Shown here: in pieces, positions 10,925-23,505 of the stretch | How the letters are laid out: each line of letters begins with the position of its first letter | Position numbering within the stretch: the stretch's first letter is position 1 | Assembly: GCA_013146195.2 (NCBI GenBank) | Contig: CM028378.1 | Coordinates: 79,597,808 to 79,661,807, forward strand | Length of the DNA stretch: 64,000 nt | DNA from: Codonopsis lanceolata | Lineage: Eukaryota; Streptophyta; Magnoliopsida; Asterales; Campanulaceae | Reading direction: 5' to 3' | Program-made: the position numbers and the translations under genes | The notes under the pieces: generated by a model | Told to the model about the DNA's origin: nothing | The model's database searches: none | What the model saw: the letters and a program-made list of their open reading frames with translations, nothing else

Positions 10925-13900
10925 TTAAGCAGTAGGATCAATCATACCAAGATTTCTCCTTAAATAAGCAAACCTGGTGGCATCCAGTGGTTTTGTGAGA
11001 ATGTCTGCCAATTGATGCTCAGTTGGAACATATTCCAAACTGATGTTACCTTTTTCCACATGATCTTTGAGGAAGTGATAACGGATATCAATGTGCTTGG
11101 TCTTGGAGTGCATCACTGGATTTTTAGAGACTGAAATTGCTGATGTGTTGTCACACATGATTGGGCAGTTTTCAGTCTTGATGTTGTAGTCCACTAGTTG
11201 TTGCTTCATCCATAGAAGTTGAGAGCAACAACCGCTTGCAAAGAATGTATTAAACAGCTTCCGTAGTTGAGTTTGCAAGCGATCCTTGTTTCTTGCAAGA
11301 CCATGAGACAAGTCTATTTCAAGGAATTGACAAGTCCCACCTGGTGCTTCTTACGCCACTTCACTTTGCGGTGCATAATCTGCATCTGAGTATCCAACTA
11401 GATTGAAATTGTTGTTTTTGGAGTACCAGATGCCTAGATTTGTTGTTTTCGAAACATATCTGATGATACGTTTGGCAGCAAGAAAATGTGACTCCTTTGG
11501 ATCTGCTGAAATCTAGCACAAACACAAACAAAAAACATAATGTCGGGTCTACTAGCAAGTAAGGTAAAGAAGTGAACCTATGATTCCTCGGTACTTGGTC
11601 ATGTTCTCTTGCTTTCCCTTCTCATCTTTGTCAAGATGGCAATCGGTAGACATTGGAGTTTCGAATCCTTTAGCTGAATCAAGACCGAACTTCTTGATTA
11701 GTTCCTTTGCATATTTGGTTTGGCCGATGAAGATTCCATCGAAGTCCGTTGTATCTGCAGCCCTAGAAAGTAGGTAAGTTCACCCATCATGCTCATCTCG
11801 AACTTGCTTTGCATCGCCTTCTCGAATCTTTTACATAGGCTTTGGTTAGTTGATCCAAAGATGATGTCGCCCACATAGATTTGTACCGTAAGAGAATGGC
11901 CTTTGTGCTTGAGGATGAATAAAGTAGTGTCTATTCTTCCTCTCACGAATCCTTGTTCTATTAAGAACTTGGATAGAGTTTCATACCAAGCTCTAGGAGC
12001 TTGCTTCAGGCCGTAGAGAGCTTTCTTGAGTCGGTAGACGTGATCCGCTTTGTCCGAAATGACAAATCTCGGAGGCATTCCACGTATCGCTTCTTGAAGA
12101 TCACCATTCGTAAAGGCACTCTTTACATCCATCCGATACACTTTGAAGTTCATGAACGATGCATAGGCTAGAAAGAGTCGATTGCCTCTAGTCTAGCAAA
12201 AGGAGCAAAAGTTTCATCAAAGTCAATTCCTTCTTCTGTCGGTAGCCCTGCAACCAGCCTAGCTTTGTTTCGTGACATTTCCTTCTTCATCTCTTTTGTT
12301 TTCAAAACCCACTTGGTGCCGATGATGGATGATCGGTCGGTCTTTGAACTAAGCTCCACACCTTACATCTTTCAAACCGGTTCACTCTTCTTGCATAGCT
12401 TCAATCCAGTTATGATCTTCGATAGCTTCATCAATCTTCTTTGGTTCGAGTTCCGATACAAATGCATAAGCAAACATAGTTTCTTCTCGAACTTTATTTC
12501 TCGTACGAACTCCTGAGTTGAGATCACCAATGATTTGAGAAATGGGATGATCTCTTGCTTCAATAATGCTTGAGGAAGATCACTTCGGTGGGTTCTTCCC
12601 TTAAGAATTCCGGAGTAGGTTGAGAAGGAGATTCACCAAAATCTGGTTCAGAAGAAATAGAATCTTCAAAACCTTCATTTTCTGGTGAACAAGAAGGATG
12701 AGTGATCTGTAAAGGTGCTTGGGGTAAAACAGAAGAGATGGGTTCAGGGTCAACAGAAGAGTTGTTATTGGTACCGGCAGAGTTCTCGTCTACCGGTGAA
12801 GGGTTAGCGGTACTTGAGGGGTCTGCAGTTGCCGTTTTCTGATGAGGAGTGGAAGTGGATGTTGTATTAGTACCTGTCTCATCATTATCAGAATCATTAG
12901 CAACGTTCGGAGCCTTTCTAGGCTCTAACAAGTCATATTCATCAAAAGAAACATGCACATATTCTAAAATTTTTAAATTAGTTTTACTGAAAATGCGAAA
13001 TGCTTTTGAATGTTTGGAATACCCCAGAAAAATTCCTTCGTCTGATTTTGCATCAAATTTTCCTCTATATTCTTTTCCATTATAAAGAATAAAACATTTA
13101 CAGCCGAAGATTTTAAGAAATCCTATGTTGGGGGATCTTCCTCTCCATATTTCATATGGAGTTTTATTATGAAACTTGTTTACCGTGGATCATGGGTAAA
13201 ACATGCGTTGTTGACGCTTCTGCCCAAAAATACTTCGGAAGTTTAGCTTCTGCCAGCATTGTTCTAGCTGCTTCAATCAGTGTTCTGTTCTTCCGTTCAG
13301 CTACACCGTTTTGTTGAGGAGTACCGGCGGCAGAGAAGTTGTGGTCGATCCCGTGGTCATCGCAGTACTTTTCTACACCATTGTTTTTGAATTCAGTGCC
13401 ATTGTCTGATCTTATGTCGCTTATGTCTTCAAGCTTTTGAGTTTGAAGTCTTCTGAAAAGAGCAGTGACTAGATCATACGTTTCATCTTTAGATGTCATT
13501 GTTTCAATCCAAGTGAATCTAGAGTAGTCATCAACTACCACAAGTGTATACTTGTCTCCTGAAATACTGGCTGTTGTGATTGGTCCAAAGAGATCCATAT
13601 GCAGAAGTTGAAGAGGTCTGTTTGTAGACAATACAGACTTTCTTTTGAAGGAAGACTTGGAAAGTTTTCCTAGTTGACAAGCTTTACAACTTCTGTCATG
13701 GTCGGCAGACACCGTAGGTAGACCTTTGACAAGCCCATTTTTGGAGAGCTTGGAGAGGTGCTTGAAGTTGAGGTGACTGAGACGCTTGTGCCATAGCCAG
13801 CTGTTGTCACGAACATTGTTGGCTACTAGACACAGGTTTGAGAATCTCCCTAGAAGATTTAAGTCCACGACATAGACGTTTCCTTGTCTATTGCCGGTCG

Positions 13901-16507
13901 GCCAAGATTGTAGAGCAGATTCACTGTCTTTGATGAGGCACTGGTTGGAGTTGAATTGGCATAGAAGTCCTTTGTCGCAGAATTGGGATATGCTCAGAAG
14001 ATTGTGCTTTAAACCACTTACTAGAGAAACTTTGTTGATGGAGAGACTTCCTCTAGTAATTGAGCCATATCCAATTGTTTTTCCTCTTGCATTATCTCCG
14101 AAAATAACAGTGGGTCCTTTAGCTTCACTATATCGAAGAAGACTTGCTCCCAATCATGTGTCTTGAGCGACCACCTGCCTAGGTACCAGATGTCTTTGTT
14201 TTCTGATTCTGTAGCCATGAAGCATTCCTGAAAAGAAATTAAAGTAAACAAGGTACCCTTTATTTTCTTTCGGGTCCTAAGGATTAGCAACCTTTTGGAA
14301 CCCATACCTGCTTGACCTTGAGAGAACTAGGTCTCTCAGATCTTGGAGTGAACCTTAGCAAGCATTCTGGTGCCAGATGGCCTAGACAATTGCAAGAGTG
14401 ACATAAATGGAAAGTCCATAGAGAACTGTTAGTGACTTTCAATGAAGAGTGATTATGATCATTCCTTTTCTTAACATCCATTTTTGGTTCAAATTTTGCT
14501 TGTTGATGGTAGACTTAATTGGTTTCTTTTGAATCTTCCTAGGTAGGTTACCATCAGACTTAGCTTTAACTTTTCTGATGATTACCTTTTCAGGAGGATT
14601 TGGTAGAATACCTTTAAGTTTTCCTTCAACAGGTAAAGGAGCCTTGCTTGTTTCATAGACAAACTTGATAGTTACCGGTAGAGGTTTAGTAGGTCTACCG
14701 CCAGCAGACTTTGCATTAGCATAGTTGTTGCCGGCAGACTTCACTTTTCTACCGTTACCTTATCGTTTCTCATTTGAGTCACTATTTTGGCTTTTCCTTT
14801 CTGAACTTTGGGGTAGACGTAAGGGACACTTGAATAACCAAGTCCTTGTTTCCCTATATTTCCAAATGTCTGTTTAGAGAAAGATATATCATTTGCATTC
14901 TCGGAGGATTCACCTTTCTCCATGATTGAAGAGATTGTCAGAAGAGGCACATCTGAATATCCTATGCCAGTTTTATCATTACTAGATTTTTGGCTTGAAA
15001 GGATTTCTTCGAATGCATCCTTGGAGTCGCTCCAGAGTCAATTGTCTTTGCAAGGCAATTTTCTCTAGGTCAAGTCCTTTGATGTGCTCGATAGACAATC
15101 AATTTTGTCATAAAGGAATTTGTTTTCTTCCTTCACTTGATACTCTCTTGTTGGACGCCTATTGAGAGTTTGAATCTCACCGCCATCGTAGATTTCTCAC
15201 TGTAAGTTTCTCACGCTTCTTTGCCGTTTAACATAGGCTACTCTAAAGGAATTAAATTCTTCAAGCATATCCCGATTATCCTTGAGAAGTTCTTCCTTCG
15301 AAGTCCATCCTTGTTGGTTTCATTTTTGTCCAAAGGACTAGGTGAAACTACAACTTCATTTTCAGAGTCATAGGTAGGACCTGAATCATGAGCTATTAAG
15401 CATATGTTAGCTTGCTCACAATCCTCTTCCTCCTCTTCTGAATCAGTCTCAAACCATGTAGCAACCTGTTTGTCTTCTATGTCTTCAGCCAACATACCCT
15501 TTTGTTTTTGAAATTTTTTAAATGAGGGTTTTCGGTATGCTTCAAATTTTGGCTTAGGACATTTTGAGGCAAAATGACCAAGTTTTCTACAGTTGTAACA
15601 CACAAGCTCTTCCTTAGATGAGCTTTCACCATTCTTCCTAAAAGATTGTTGGTGTGTGTTCTTCCTTCCATATTTTGCAAATTTTTGAAAACGTTTTACA
15701 AACATGGCAAATTGTTCATCAGATAGAAAATCATTTTCACAGGAAGAAGTAGAAGGTTTGGTTTCAACAGTGATTTCTTCTTGGACCATGGCTGGCAAAG
15801 ACACAGTTCTGAACTGTTTGTCTTGCTCTAGAGCTTGATTAACTTCAAGTTCATAAACCTTCAAACTTGCGTAGAGACTACGAAGAGTCATCTCGTTTAA
15901 GTTCTTGGATTCTTTCATAGCCGTGGTCTTAACATGCCATAAGCTACCTAGAGAGCCTAAAAACCTCATGTTCATTTCCTTTTTGTCATAAGTTTTACCA
16001 AGAGAAAAGCAACTATTAATTACCTCACTGAAGCGATCGTATGCTTGTCTCAAGGTTTCCTTAGGATCCTTTTTGAAAGAATCAAATTGCTGGATGTATG
16101 TATATTTTCTGTTATCTCTTGTGCCTTGGTCTCCTTCCAAGTATTCCACAAGCGCTTCCCACATCTCTTTGCAGCTTGTACATCGAATCACTTCTTTGGT
16201 ATGTGCTTGTGTCTAGAGAGGGTGATTATGTTGATTGCTTTCTTGTCAAGCTCTACCAAATTTTCTATCATCCTCTATCCATTCAGATTCTTCTTTAGGT
16301 ACTTCTCGCAGATTCCCAAAGAATGGAGGCTAGAAGATTTGCCTTCATTGGTACATGTTGACTTGCAGTAACACATTTCCATAATCTGTTGTCAATAGAG
16401 TTCATAAATCTCATTACTTTATCCTTCCATACATCAAAATGTCCTTCGTCCAATATTGGGACGTGGTTAGCATTAGATGTAGGCAGCATGTAGTGTGTTT
16501 GTGCCAT
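10925..16507 (-). pseudogene. gag-pol of Sirevirus-like element B, broken
   Basis: Gag starts at 16507 (MAQTHYMLPTSNANH, then FDVWKDKVMRFMNSIDNRLW) and carries a CCHC knuckle CYNCRKLGHFASKC near 15600. The protease site is lost: at about 14180-14155, where DSG is expected after WYL, indels give GRW. Integrase (13167-14153) is nearly continuous, with the H-H-C-C domain (HKRLSHLNFKH, CKAC) and D-D-E motifs MDLFGP, SDNGTEF and NGVAERKNRT. Reverse transcriptase (11698-12359) reads IYVGDIIFGS where YVDD is expected, so one catalytic Asp is Gly. RNase H ends at 10925 with KTKHIDIRYHFLKD and LADILTKPLD. Several further frame breaks and the RT change make this copy inactive. Confidence 0.87.
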
Positions 16508-16561
16508 TATATCGTATCTCTCAAGAGTTTAATATTGGAAAAACTTGTTTTCAAAGAGTAA

Positions 16562-16574
16562 GGCTCTGATACCA
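16562..16574 (-). promoter_or_regulatory. Primer-binding site, initiator-Met tRNA (element B)
   Basis: The minus strand reads TGGTATCAGAGCC, two bases inside the LTR end at 16577. Confidence 0.92.
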
Positions 16575-16576
16575 AT

Positions 16577-16961
16577 TGTGGGTCCCAATGGGCACAATAA
16601 TAAGCTAGAAGGAGGTTGAATAGCTTATTAAACACTTAAAACTTTTAGTTAAATACTTTGAAAGATACTTGCAATCTATCGAAAAGATTCAAGTAGCGGA
16701 AGACCTTCAAAGTAGTTGTTCCAGGTCTGCCGATAAGGACTACCGGTAGACCTTTACAAGTTACTTAAGTTCTCGTAAATGGATAAAGATAATCACAAGA
16801 AAGAACGATCAAATGACGACAAACAAATATGAAACAACACAAGTATTTTGGGATGGTTCACACTATAAAGAGTGCTACGCCCACCACCAAGGCAGGCGCG
16901 CCAACCTTGGATTTAAATAGTGCACTATATTATATTAGATTTTGGGATGGTTCACACTATA
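16577..16961 (-). repeat. Partial 5' LTR of element B
   Basis: Begins tgtgggtccc on the plus strand and follows the LTR of element B2 (37984 onward) base for base with few changes, up to the ttaaatagtgcacta segment. After that it departs. A 22-bp segment at 16847-16868 is repeated at 16940-16961, and Ogre-type sequence begins directly afterwards. The palindrome ctaccggtag lies at about 16740-16749. Only about a third of the 1.25-kb LTR is present. Confidence 0.8.
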
Positions 16962-16978
16962 GTTGCCGAATTTTATTG

Positions 16979-16982
<4 letters not shown>

Positions 16983-17033
<51 letters not shown>
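16983..17033. repeat. (AT)n microsatellite in the Ogre C leader
   Basis: An uninterrupted AT dinucleotide run of about 50 bp. The matching position of element D (53303-53365) also has an (AT)n run, so the tract is an inherited feature of this family's 5' leader rather than a chance microsatellite. Confidence 0.9.
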
Positions 17034-17038
<5 letters not shown>

Positions 17039-17350
17039 ATTTTATTGCAACATATGTAATATATATATATATTTGACTTTTTGCTTTTTTTTGAATTTTT
17101 TTTTTTGATTTTTTTGATTTTTTTTTAATATTTTTAAACGCACATGTAACAGTTATCGGAACGAAACTGCTGCAAGATGGAGGATCATATCCACAAATAT
17201 AGACACGGATGTATAGGAATGCATTATTCAAATGCATAAATTAATATAACAAGCATACTTTAGCCAGAAACAAAGAAAAAAAAAGTTTTTGTTTAATGAG
17301 TCTAACCCTCCATTTTATTTAAAATAAAACAACTCCCCAGAGTCGCCAGC

Positions 17351-18990
17351 TGAGGTTCGGTCGCGCCCCGCGTGCTGGATAGGGTGCAGCGTGCGTGCGG
17401 ATGCGGGACACCACTGCTCTCGCTCCACCCTCCCTTGTTTAGGGGAGGACGAAATCAAAAGTGCGAGAGGAGTGTTGTTTATGTTAGCACGTTGGAATGT
17501 GCCTCGGTTGCCTTTAGTGGATTTTACTATAAAAATAGCCTTATGGCTCGTTTCAGATCACTATGGGAGCTTTGGGTTTCCCGTATCAAGTTATCCCTTG
17601 TTTAGGGGATACCAGGATATGGGAATACATCACCCTTCCATTCTCATTCTCCCTTTTTTAGGGGAGAACGGAAAAGTGCAAAGAAGGAGTGTTGCAAGGC
17701 CCCACTAGATCCAAAAAGTTTAGAGTCGCCATCTTTATTTTAAGGCAAAAATAAAGAAAAACTAGAAAATGAAAACCAGAGATAAAAAGCGAGGCTAAGT
17801 TACGAATTGGGAAGGTGATAGGCACCCAACTCGCCCTTTCGGTCTCAAAATAGTGTTTGGCTAAAGTATGCTTATTGTTATATTTATTTAGCAGATAAAT
17901 AAAGCATTAAATGACAGAAAAATAAAACAAATACATCCGTGGCTACATTATTTACGGACTTGCAGTCATTTCCTTACAATAATTACAAATGTATTTAAAA
18001 ATATTTGGTCATTATAACGGCTCTTTTACATATTATTTCCTAATCTAATCCGGGCAGCACAACAGCTTATAAAGACTACATTGTGTTGGATTTTAAATTC
18101 AACTTTAAATAATAAATGAACTGAAAAGTAAATAAATAAATAAAAACGCCCTTAAAGGCTATTACCTTTTAGAGCGGGGAGTGCTCGCTCTGTCTTTCTC
18201 GGGAGAGGGAGACTTTTATTGCTTGTTGCTGAAGTGGTTTGGGCAAAGTGACGGCTTATATATGGTAGTTTTGGCTTGTTTACTCGAGGCGAGTGGAGCT
18301 TATTTTGGTTGGGTTTGACCTTTTGGTTGGGCGGAATAACGGCTTAGTTTTTTGGTTTTTCAGCTCATTACTCGAGCAGAGTAACGGCTTACTTTGAGAT
18401 TTTTGGGCCGGGGAAGTGAGGTGGATACCTAACAACTAGGTTAGGGATCACTTATAACCGGTGGATATTTATTTTGACGGAGTTTGGACGGGGTTTGGAG
18501 ACTTTTAGGGGCATCCACTCACCTATCTCACACCTCTCGTACTAATATTTTGACAGTAATAAGAGAGAGTTTCGTTGCGATTTTTATCGAACACCGAACA
18601 AGCAGCGAAATGAGGAGCCAGGGGTCTCCTATTTATAGTTGAAGAGCAGGGAGTCATCGGGCATTTTGGAGTTTCCTTCAGCCGCTTCATTGAGTTGTAC
18701 CGCGAGCTTCAAGACGTGTACCTTCCGTTTACTGAGAGAGAGCTACAGTGAATCTCCTGGTGCGGCACCAACAGCATCATGTGGTGGCACCAAGGCCCTT
18801 GCGGCACCCATGCAACTATTCAAGTTTGTTTTTCACACTTTCACCCCTCGCGCGGCTTCACTGTTTCGCGCATCTTGCTTTGCTTTTCGCATTTTAACTC
18901 CACGTAACTTGACATTTGTTAATTTTAAACGAGTTCTTGATATCACATGCCAGAGTTACATATCAGGGGTACGAAATTGGGGTGTATACA
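17351..18990 (-). repeat. 5' LTR of Ogre-type element C (1640 bp)
   Basis: Plus-strand start tgaggttcgg at 17351, directly after the PBS; end ggtgtataca at 18990, matching ggtgtctaca in both LTRs of D. A minus-strand TATA box (CTATAAATAGG, about 18627-18638) is conserved in all three copies. C is clearly more diverged from the D LTRs than they are from each other. Confidence 0.85.
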
Positions 18991-19436
18991 AAATGTTGCA
19001 TTCATATCTTCAGATTTGTATTCCTATACAAATGATGTCGATTGTGAAATATTCAATCATCATAGGAAGTCGAGTGCTCTGCACTCAGTTGTTCAGATAT
19101 TCTTTATCTGAACAACCTTGAAAATTGTCTTCTCATATATGTTTCTCGTTGTCATCTTCTCTTGCTCTCTTTACTTAAAAAAATGTGTCTATAAATAATT
19201 AAGTAAAAATTAAGACTTGGAATGACGAGGACATAAATTTTACATAGAGAGTCTAGGTTGATGTATTATGTAATTTATCCTTGAATAAATTTAGAAGTTC
19301 CTTCAAATGATTTATCTTTCTTTATTCAGTCTTTACTTCTCTATGAACTTTTATAAATTGATTAATCTTTTGAAAAGCTAATCTCTCATGACTTCCTAAA
19401 TCTGCATTTGGGAGAAGGGTTAAATGTGCTGTTCTT
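18991..19436. other. Intergenic stretch with two adjacent hairpins
   Basis: No coding region seen. At 19072-19086 gagtgc and gcactc flank a 3-nt loop. Two bases later, gttgttcagata (19088-19099) and tatctgaacaac (19105-19116) form a perfect 12-bp inverted repeat around a 5-nt loop. The rest (19117-19436) is AT-rich and featureless. Confidence 0.7.
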
Positions 19437-20294
19437 AAGGGTGTGCACGGGCCCTAAGCCCGCTGGGATTAGCAATGCCAGTATGGGCCCATCAAGTAGC
19501 GACATTAGATTTAAAAGCCCGTCTATTGATCAGCTCACATGCATTAGTGGGCCAGGCGAGGCGGGCCGGGCCCGGCCTATTTGTTTATGTTTTTAAATAA
19601 TTTTACTGTTTTTGATTCAAACTTTGGGTCTCAACCTTCAGTCCATCAAATCATTGCCATGAACTAAGTTATAATATAAGCGATCGAAAAAGATGAAGAA
19701 GACGGTGGATGTGTGAGGTGAGATTCTTGAGAACGACTTGAGAGTCAGAACGTCGTTGGGTCGTCGGCGGCTGTTTTCCAAGAAGATGAAGAAGACAAAT
19801 TGTCACACCTTACTAATAATACATTGATACTGATGTACAAATTTAAATTGTAATCTTGCATGAGAATAGAATGTCAATAGATGATTGAGTAATTAATTAT
19901 TAAAATAATATGGTTTTACTTTTAGGCTTTTATTTTTAGCAACAGCTTTATCAGTTTAGGCGTATTATACAATTACTATATTTATATATTATAATTTATA
20001 ACTTATAGTCATATAATATATAAATATAGTAATAGTATAATACACATAAATTAAATATATAGGATTTGGTCAAACACATATAATTACAAAAATTAAAAAA
20101 AGTTATCATAAAAGAGGACGGGCCGGGTCGGACATAACGGGCAGGGAGCAGCTGAAGGCCAAGAGCCGAGACCGCGGGCATTTGACTCATCTAAAGCCCA
20201 ACACTATGTATAGCCCATGGGCACAAGCTTCATGGGCCGGACACTGGCGGGCTTTAACGGGCTTGATGGGCATTGACGGGCCCTGCTCACCCCT
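19437..20294. mobile_element. Probable nonautonomous hAT-type transposon
   Basis: About 860 bp whose ends are imperfect inverted repeats. The left end reads aagggtgtgcacgggccc and the right end, read inward, aggggtgagcagggcccg. Both subterminal regions are crowded with gggccc, cgggc and aagccc motifs (19441-19585 and 20115-20285), as in many plant hAT-derived elements. No transposase is encoded; the interior is AT-rich. I could not find a clean 8-bp target duplication, so family assignment is tentative. Confidence 0.45.
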
Positions 20295-20951
20295 AAATTT
20301 GTTGTTTGAACATATATTCATGTACGCCCACTTAAGACTTCTATCTAAATCTAAGCCTTACTATTTCCGCTGCTTAAACTTTTTTCAAATAGACTTTTGA
20401 TTTACTTGCAGTCCACCAGCAGAGTTCATTACTCTGCTGAGAGCAAGTCTGTTGTTTCTTGTTACCAGCAGACATGCTCGTTATCAATGTTCTAAAACTC
20501 CCCGCCTAGGCGCTAGACCCCTCTCTACCGCCGTGACTTTCTTAGTCGCCGCCTAATCGACCAAGTCGGTGCCTACTTTGCCGGTCTGCCAGATAGATAG
20601 AAGAAAGAAGAAGAAAAAAAGATGAAGATGAAGAGGGTTTTCTCGAGACTCATAATTTAGAATGAGAAGGGATTAGAGAGGATATGTTAGACTGTGAGTT
20701 GTAGGGGCAGTAGGTAGGTGGAGTAATATTTTTTTTGTTTTTAGTTCTAAACTTGGCTGGTTTATTGCTTTGAGGTTGTTGAGAATTGAGATTAAAGGTA
20801 GGTTTGTATATTTTTGTTCATTTTACAAATATAAACAAGTGTTTGATAAAATGACAAACATAAAAAAAATTAAAATTGTTGTCAATGTGTTTGATATTTG
20901 ATGTAAATTATCAAAAACAAATGATAATTATGCCTTAATTATAGGGCCCGC
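20295..20951. other. Intergenic stretch, no gene seen
   Basis: AT-rich DNA with one perfect 9-bp hairpin (cagcagagt at 20417-20425, actctgctg at 20431-20439) and a GC-rich patch around 20497-20595 with gcctaggcgctag and related repeats, possibly a decayed transposon end. No open frame of interest. Confidence 0.5.
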
Positions 20952-23505
20952 TGTGACGACCCGACCCGGATCCCAATACGAAATCCCAAAGGTCGTGCCG
21001 CCAAACACACAAAACAACAAGCAATGACAAATAATGGGTAAGGCCATAACGGCGATACGCCAATAACTTAAAACACATGCGGAAGCTAAACAAAATATCC
21101 TAGTGGTGCCCGAGCTAACAAGCTCAAACCAAATACAACCAAAGAGATCATAAATCTCTTGGTCCAAAAATTCGACGCACGTGCCGCAACATTGGGCACG
21201 TAGAACAAAACTCCCTGTCATGAAATACAAATATATAGCCCAAATAAACCAAGTCATCGGCGACGTTACAGCCGGAACCCAACATTACACTAAGTCTAAG
21301 ACTCTAGTCTACACACTCAACGACTAAACATGCCGGAGTACAACATAACAAACAATATAAGTAACTTGAGATAGAATAAATATGTATTTAAACAACTTGG
21401 CTCGACTAACATTTGTCGGCTCACAAAAACCAATTATTAGTAATTTACAATTACAAAAACCAAATCGATAACACAATCTTACTACCCAAAGTGAAGTCTA
21501 TATAACTTCACTTCCCAAACGTCCTTTCCAAATAACTAAGGCTACAAAAATAAATTAAAGTAGCAACCTTTATAAAAAATTACACTTCTATCGTAGGCTC
21601 GGCGGTTCCTTCGAGTACTAGCTCGGCTCGAATCTAAGGAAAACAAAGCAAACGAGTAAGTCATAATGACTTAGTAAGCTACTAAAGATGCAATGTCATG
21701 GCATGGCATAATGCTCAAATAAAACATGTACATCTTATGTCATACTCATGATGTAGCATTTCATGGTATAATGCTCTACACAAACCAAATCCAACCATAG
21801 TCACATGGAATATAATTCTTCATAAATTATCATGAAATAAATCATATCAATAGATTATGATTCTAAATTTCGTAATATGTAGTATTTTATTTCTACATTT
21901 AAACTCCCATCAAACCATATAAACCAATTGCACCATGAGTTTCATAATTCTTCATTTATCACAACTCATATAAAAATTCATGAATGAGAGACTATTGTTC
22001 TCATTTTAATCATAAATAACATGTTATATTTTTAGTATAACATGAATCATAAAAATCATCATTTCATTAGTATGTTATATTTTTACTATAACATCTTAAC
22101 AAGAAATCATCATCTCATGAAAATAATCTCATTAACCATGTATTACATCAATTCATACATGCTCATAAAATAAACCACATAGCGAGAGAAGATGATTTTC
22201 TTTTTTCTGTTTCGGCGTGCAACTCTGCGGAAACAAAGCGTGCCCTCGATATCCCTTCGTGGTATCGGCGTCCCAACGATCTCGCTCGGGTTCCATAGCT
22301 ATCAAAGTCATGTGTATTACTCTAACTAAGATGAGCTACTTCCCACCGTGGCCATCGGTGGAGGGTGTGTCAAGCCCGACACGGCGACCATTGCGATCAC
22401 GAATCTCACAATTCGTGAAGACAATGCATCGTCCGCCATAAAAACTCAAACCAAAACCGCCAGCTGGACTCAAACTCAAGCACATGTAATATATACTCAC
22501 ATGCTCAAATAAAGGAAAAGTACAACACACCGTACTAATCCAATCAAGTAGATATTTACTTTAAAATCACATAATTAAGCATTTCTATGCTAACTAACAC
22601 ATAAACATCTTAGAGCGATATATCAAGTCTCTAATACCCAAGTGTTCTTCATACACTTGAAAACGGAGGCTTGACCTCCATCAAAACTACCCCAAATTCC
22701 GTAGGATTTCAATATGTAGTTCTCTATGTTCATATAAATCCATAATCGACTCCGTTGAGTCATTTCTACTACTTTCAAATTTGAAGGCATAGAAGCTATT
22801 TGCATCATAGCCCTCATATTATTCATTAGCTATTATTCATGGCTAAGTTCTTAAGGTTACCAACATTGTGCAACCCAACAATCCATTCTTTCCCAACAAA
22901 ACCCCAAAACATAGTTCATAGGTCAACGCTTAACATTTAAAGTCAACCATTACATTTTTAGCATGCATCACAATATAGCATTTATTCAAGCATGCTTTCA
23001 TCCAAAATAACCATTAATCTAAATAAGATGCAATTTCATCTAGTATGTTCATAACCAACATGTAAATTTATCTAACATGTTCATAACCTTCAATTCATGA
23101 ATTATAGTTGACCAACATACTCTTTTTGTATAAAAGTCAACTCAACCCAATAAAGTCAAACAATACATTTTATTCATACAATCCATAATGATAATTCATT
23201 ACTCATGCTCACAACCAAAATTCATGAATTGGATAGCATTATACTCTCATAAACACGAAGGTCAACTTTATTCCCAAAAGTCAAACGAAGCATTTCAACA
23301 TATATTCATTAATTAGATAGCATTATACTCATAAACATAAGGTCAACTTTATTCCCAAAAGTCAAACGAAGCTTATTTCAACATATAACCCATTGTAAAA
23401 TTCATCCTTCATACTCTATATACATGAAGGATGGTACAAAACTCAAAACATTAAACATAATGCTGGGCCTGGCTTTCAAAGCCAAGATTCTAACATTTAT
23501 AATTC
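20952..23505 (-). repeat. Inverted gypsy LTR running into gap 1
   Basis: Begins tgtgacgacccgacccgg at 20952. Its reverse complement matches the end of the element E LTR (ctcgcattggggtttggg, cgggctgtcaca near 32632). Further landmarks follow in the same order: cggcgacgttacagccgg (about 21257), gtaagtcat (about 21657), cacaattcgtgaag (about 22407), gactccgttgag (about 22746). It is a diverged relative, longer than E over the same interval. It has no primer-binding site on its left, so it is a solo LTR or the 3' LTR of an element hidden in the gap. Confidence 0.75.
23221..23393. repeat. Tandem duplication of about 86 bp
   Basis: Two adjacent copies share ggatagcattatactc/agatagcattatactc followed by the ggtcaactttattccc and aaaagtcaaacgaagc segments. 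They lie at about 23221-23306 and 23307-23393, inside the inverted LTR. Confidence 0.75.

Larger units (their letters stand above)
10760..16961 (-). mobile_element. Sirevirus-like Ty1/copia element B, truncated
   Basis: Minus-strand copia element with part of its 5' LTR (16577-16961), an initiator-Met primer-binding site, gag with a CCHC knuckle, integrase, reverse transcriptase and RNase H. Its LTR matches the LTR of element B2 (37984-38426), so both belong to one family. No 3' LTR is found. The sequence passes from the pol stop at 10925 into a short 3' stretch and then, somewhere between about 10740 and 10800, into the promoter of the neighbouring gene. The Sirevirus assignment rests on the gag type, the long (about 1.25 kb) LTR in B2 and the extra ORF after pol in B2. 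Confidence 0.8.
16962..18990 (-). mobile_element. 5' fragment of Ogre/Tat-type element C
   Basis: Closely matches the right end of element D (about 53270-55310) in the same order: leader with an (AT)n tract, primer-binding site, LTR. The leader starts at about 16962, directly after the truncated LTR of element B. No gag remains. The PBS (17335-17348) has lost three bases relative to D (ccccag-agtcgcca). Confidence 0.82.

Noticed and set aside
19105..19125. Helitron 3' end from the hairpin
   Set aside because: No CTRR terminus follows at the expected distance and no matching 5' end was seen.
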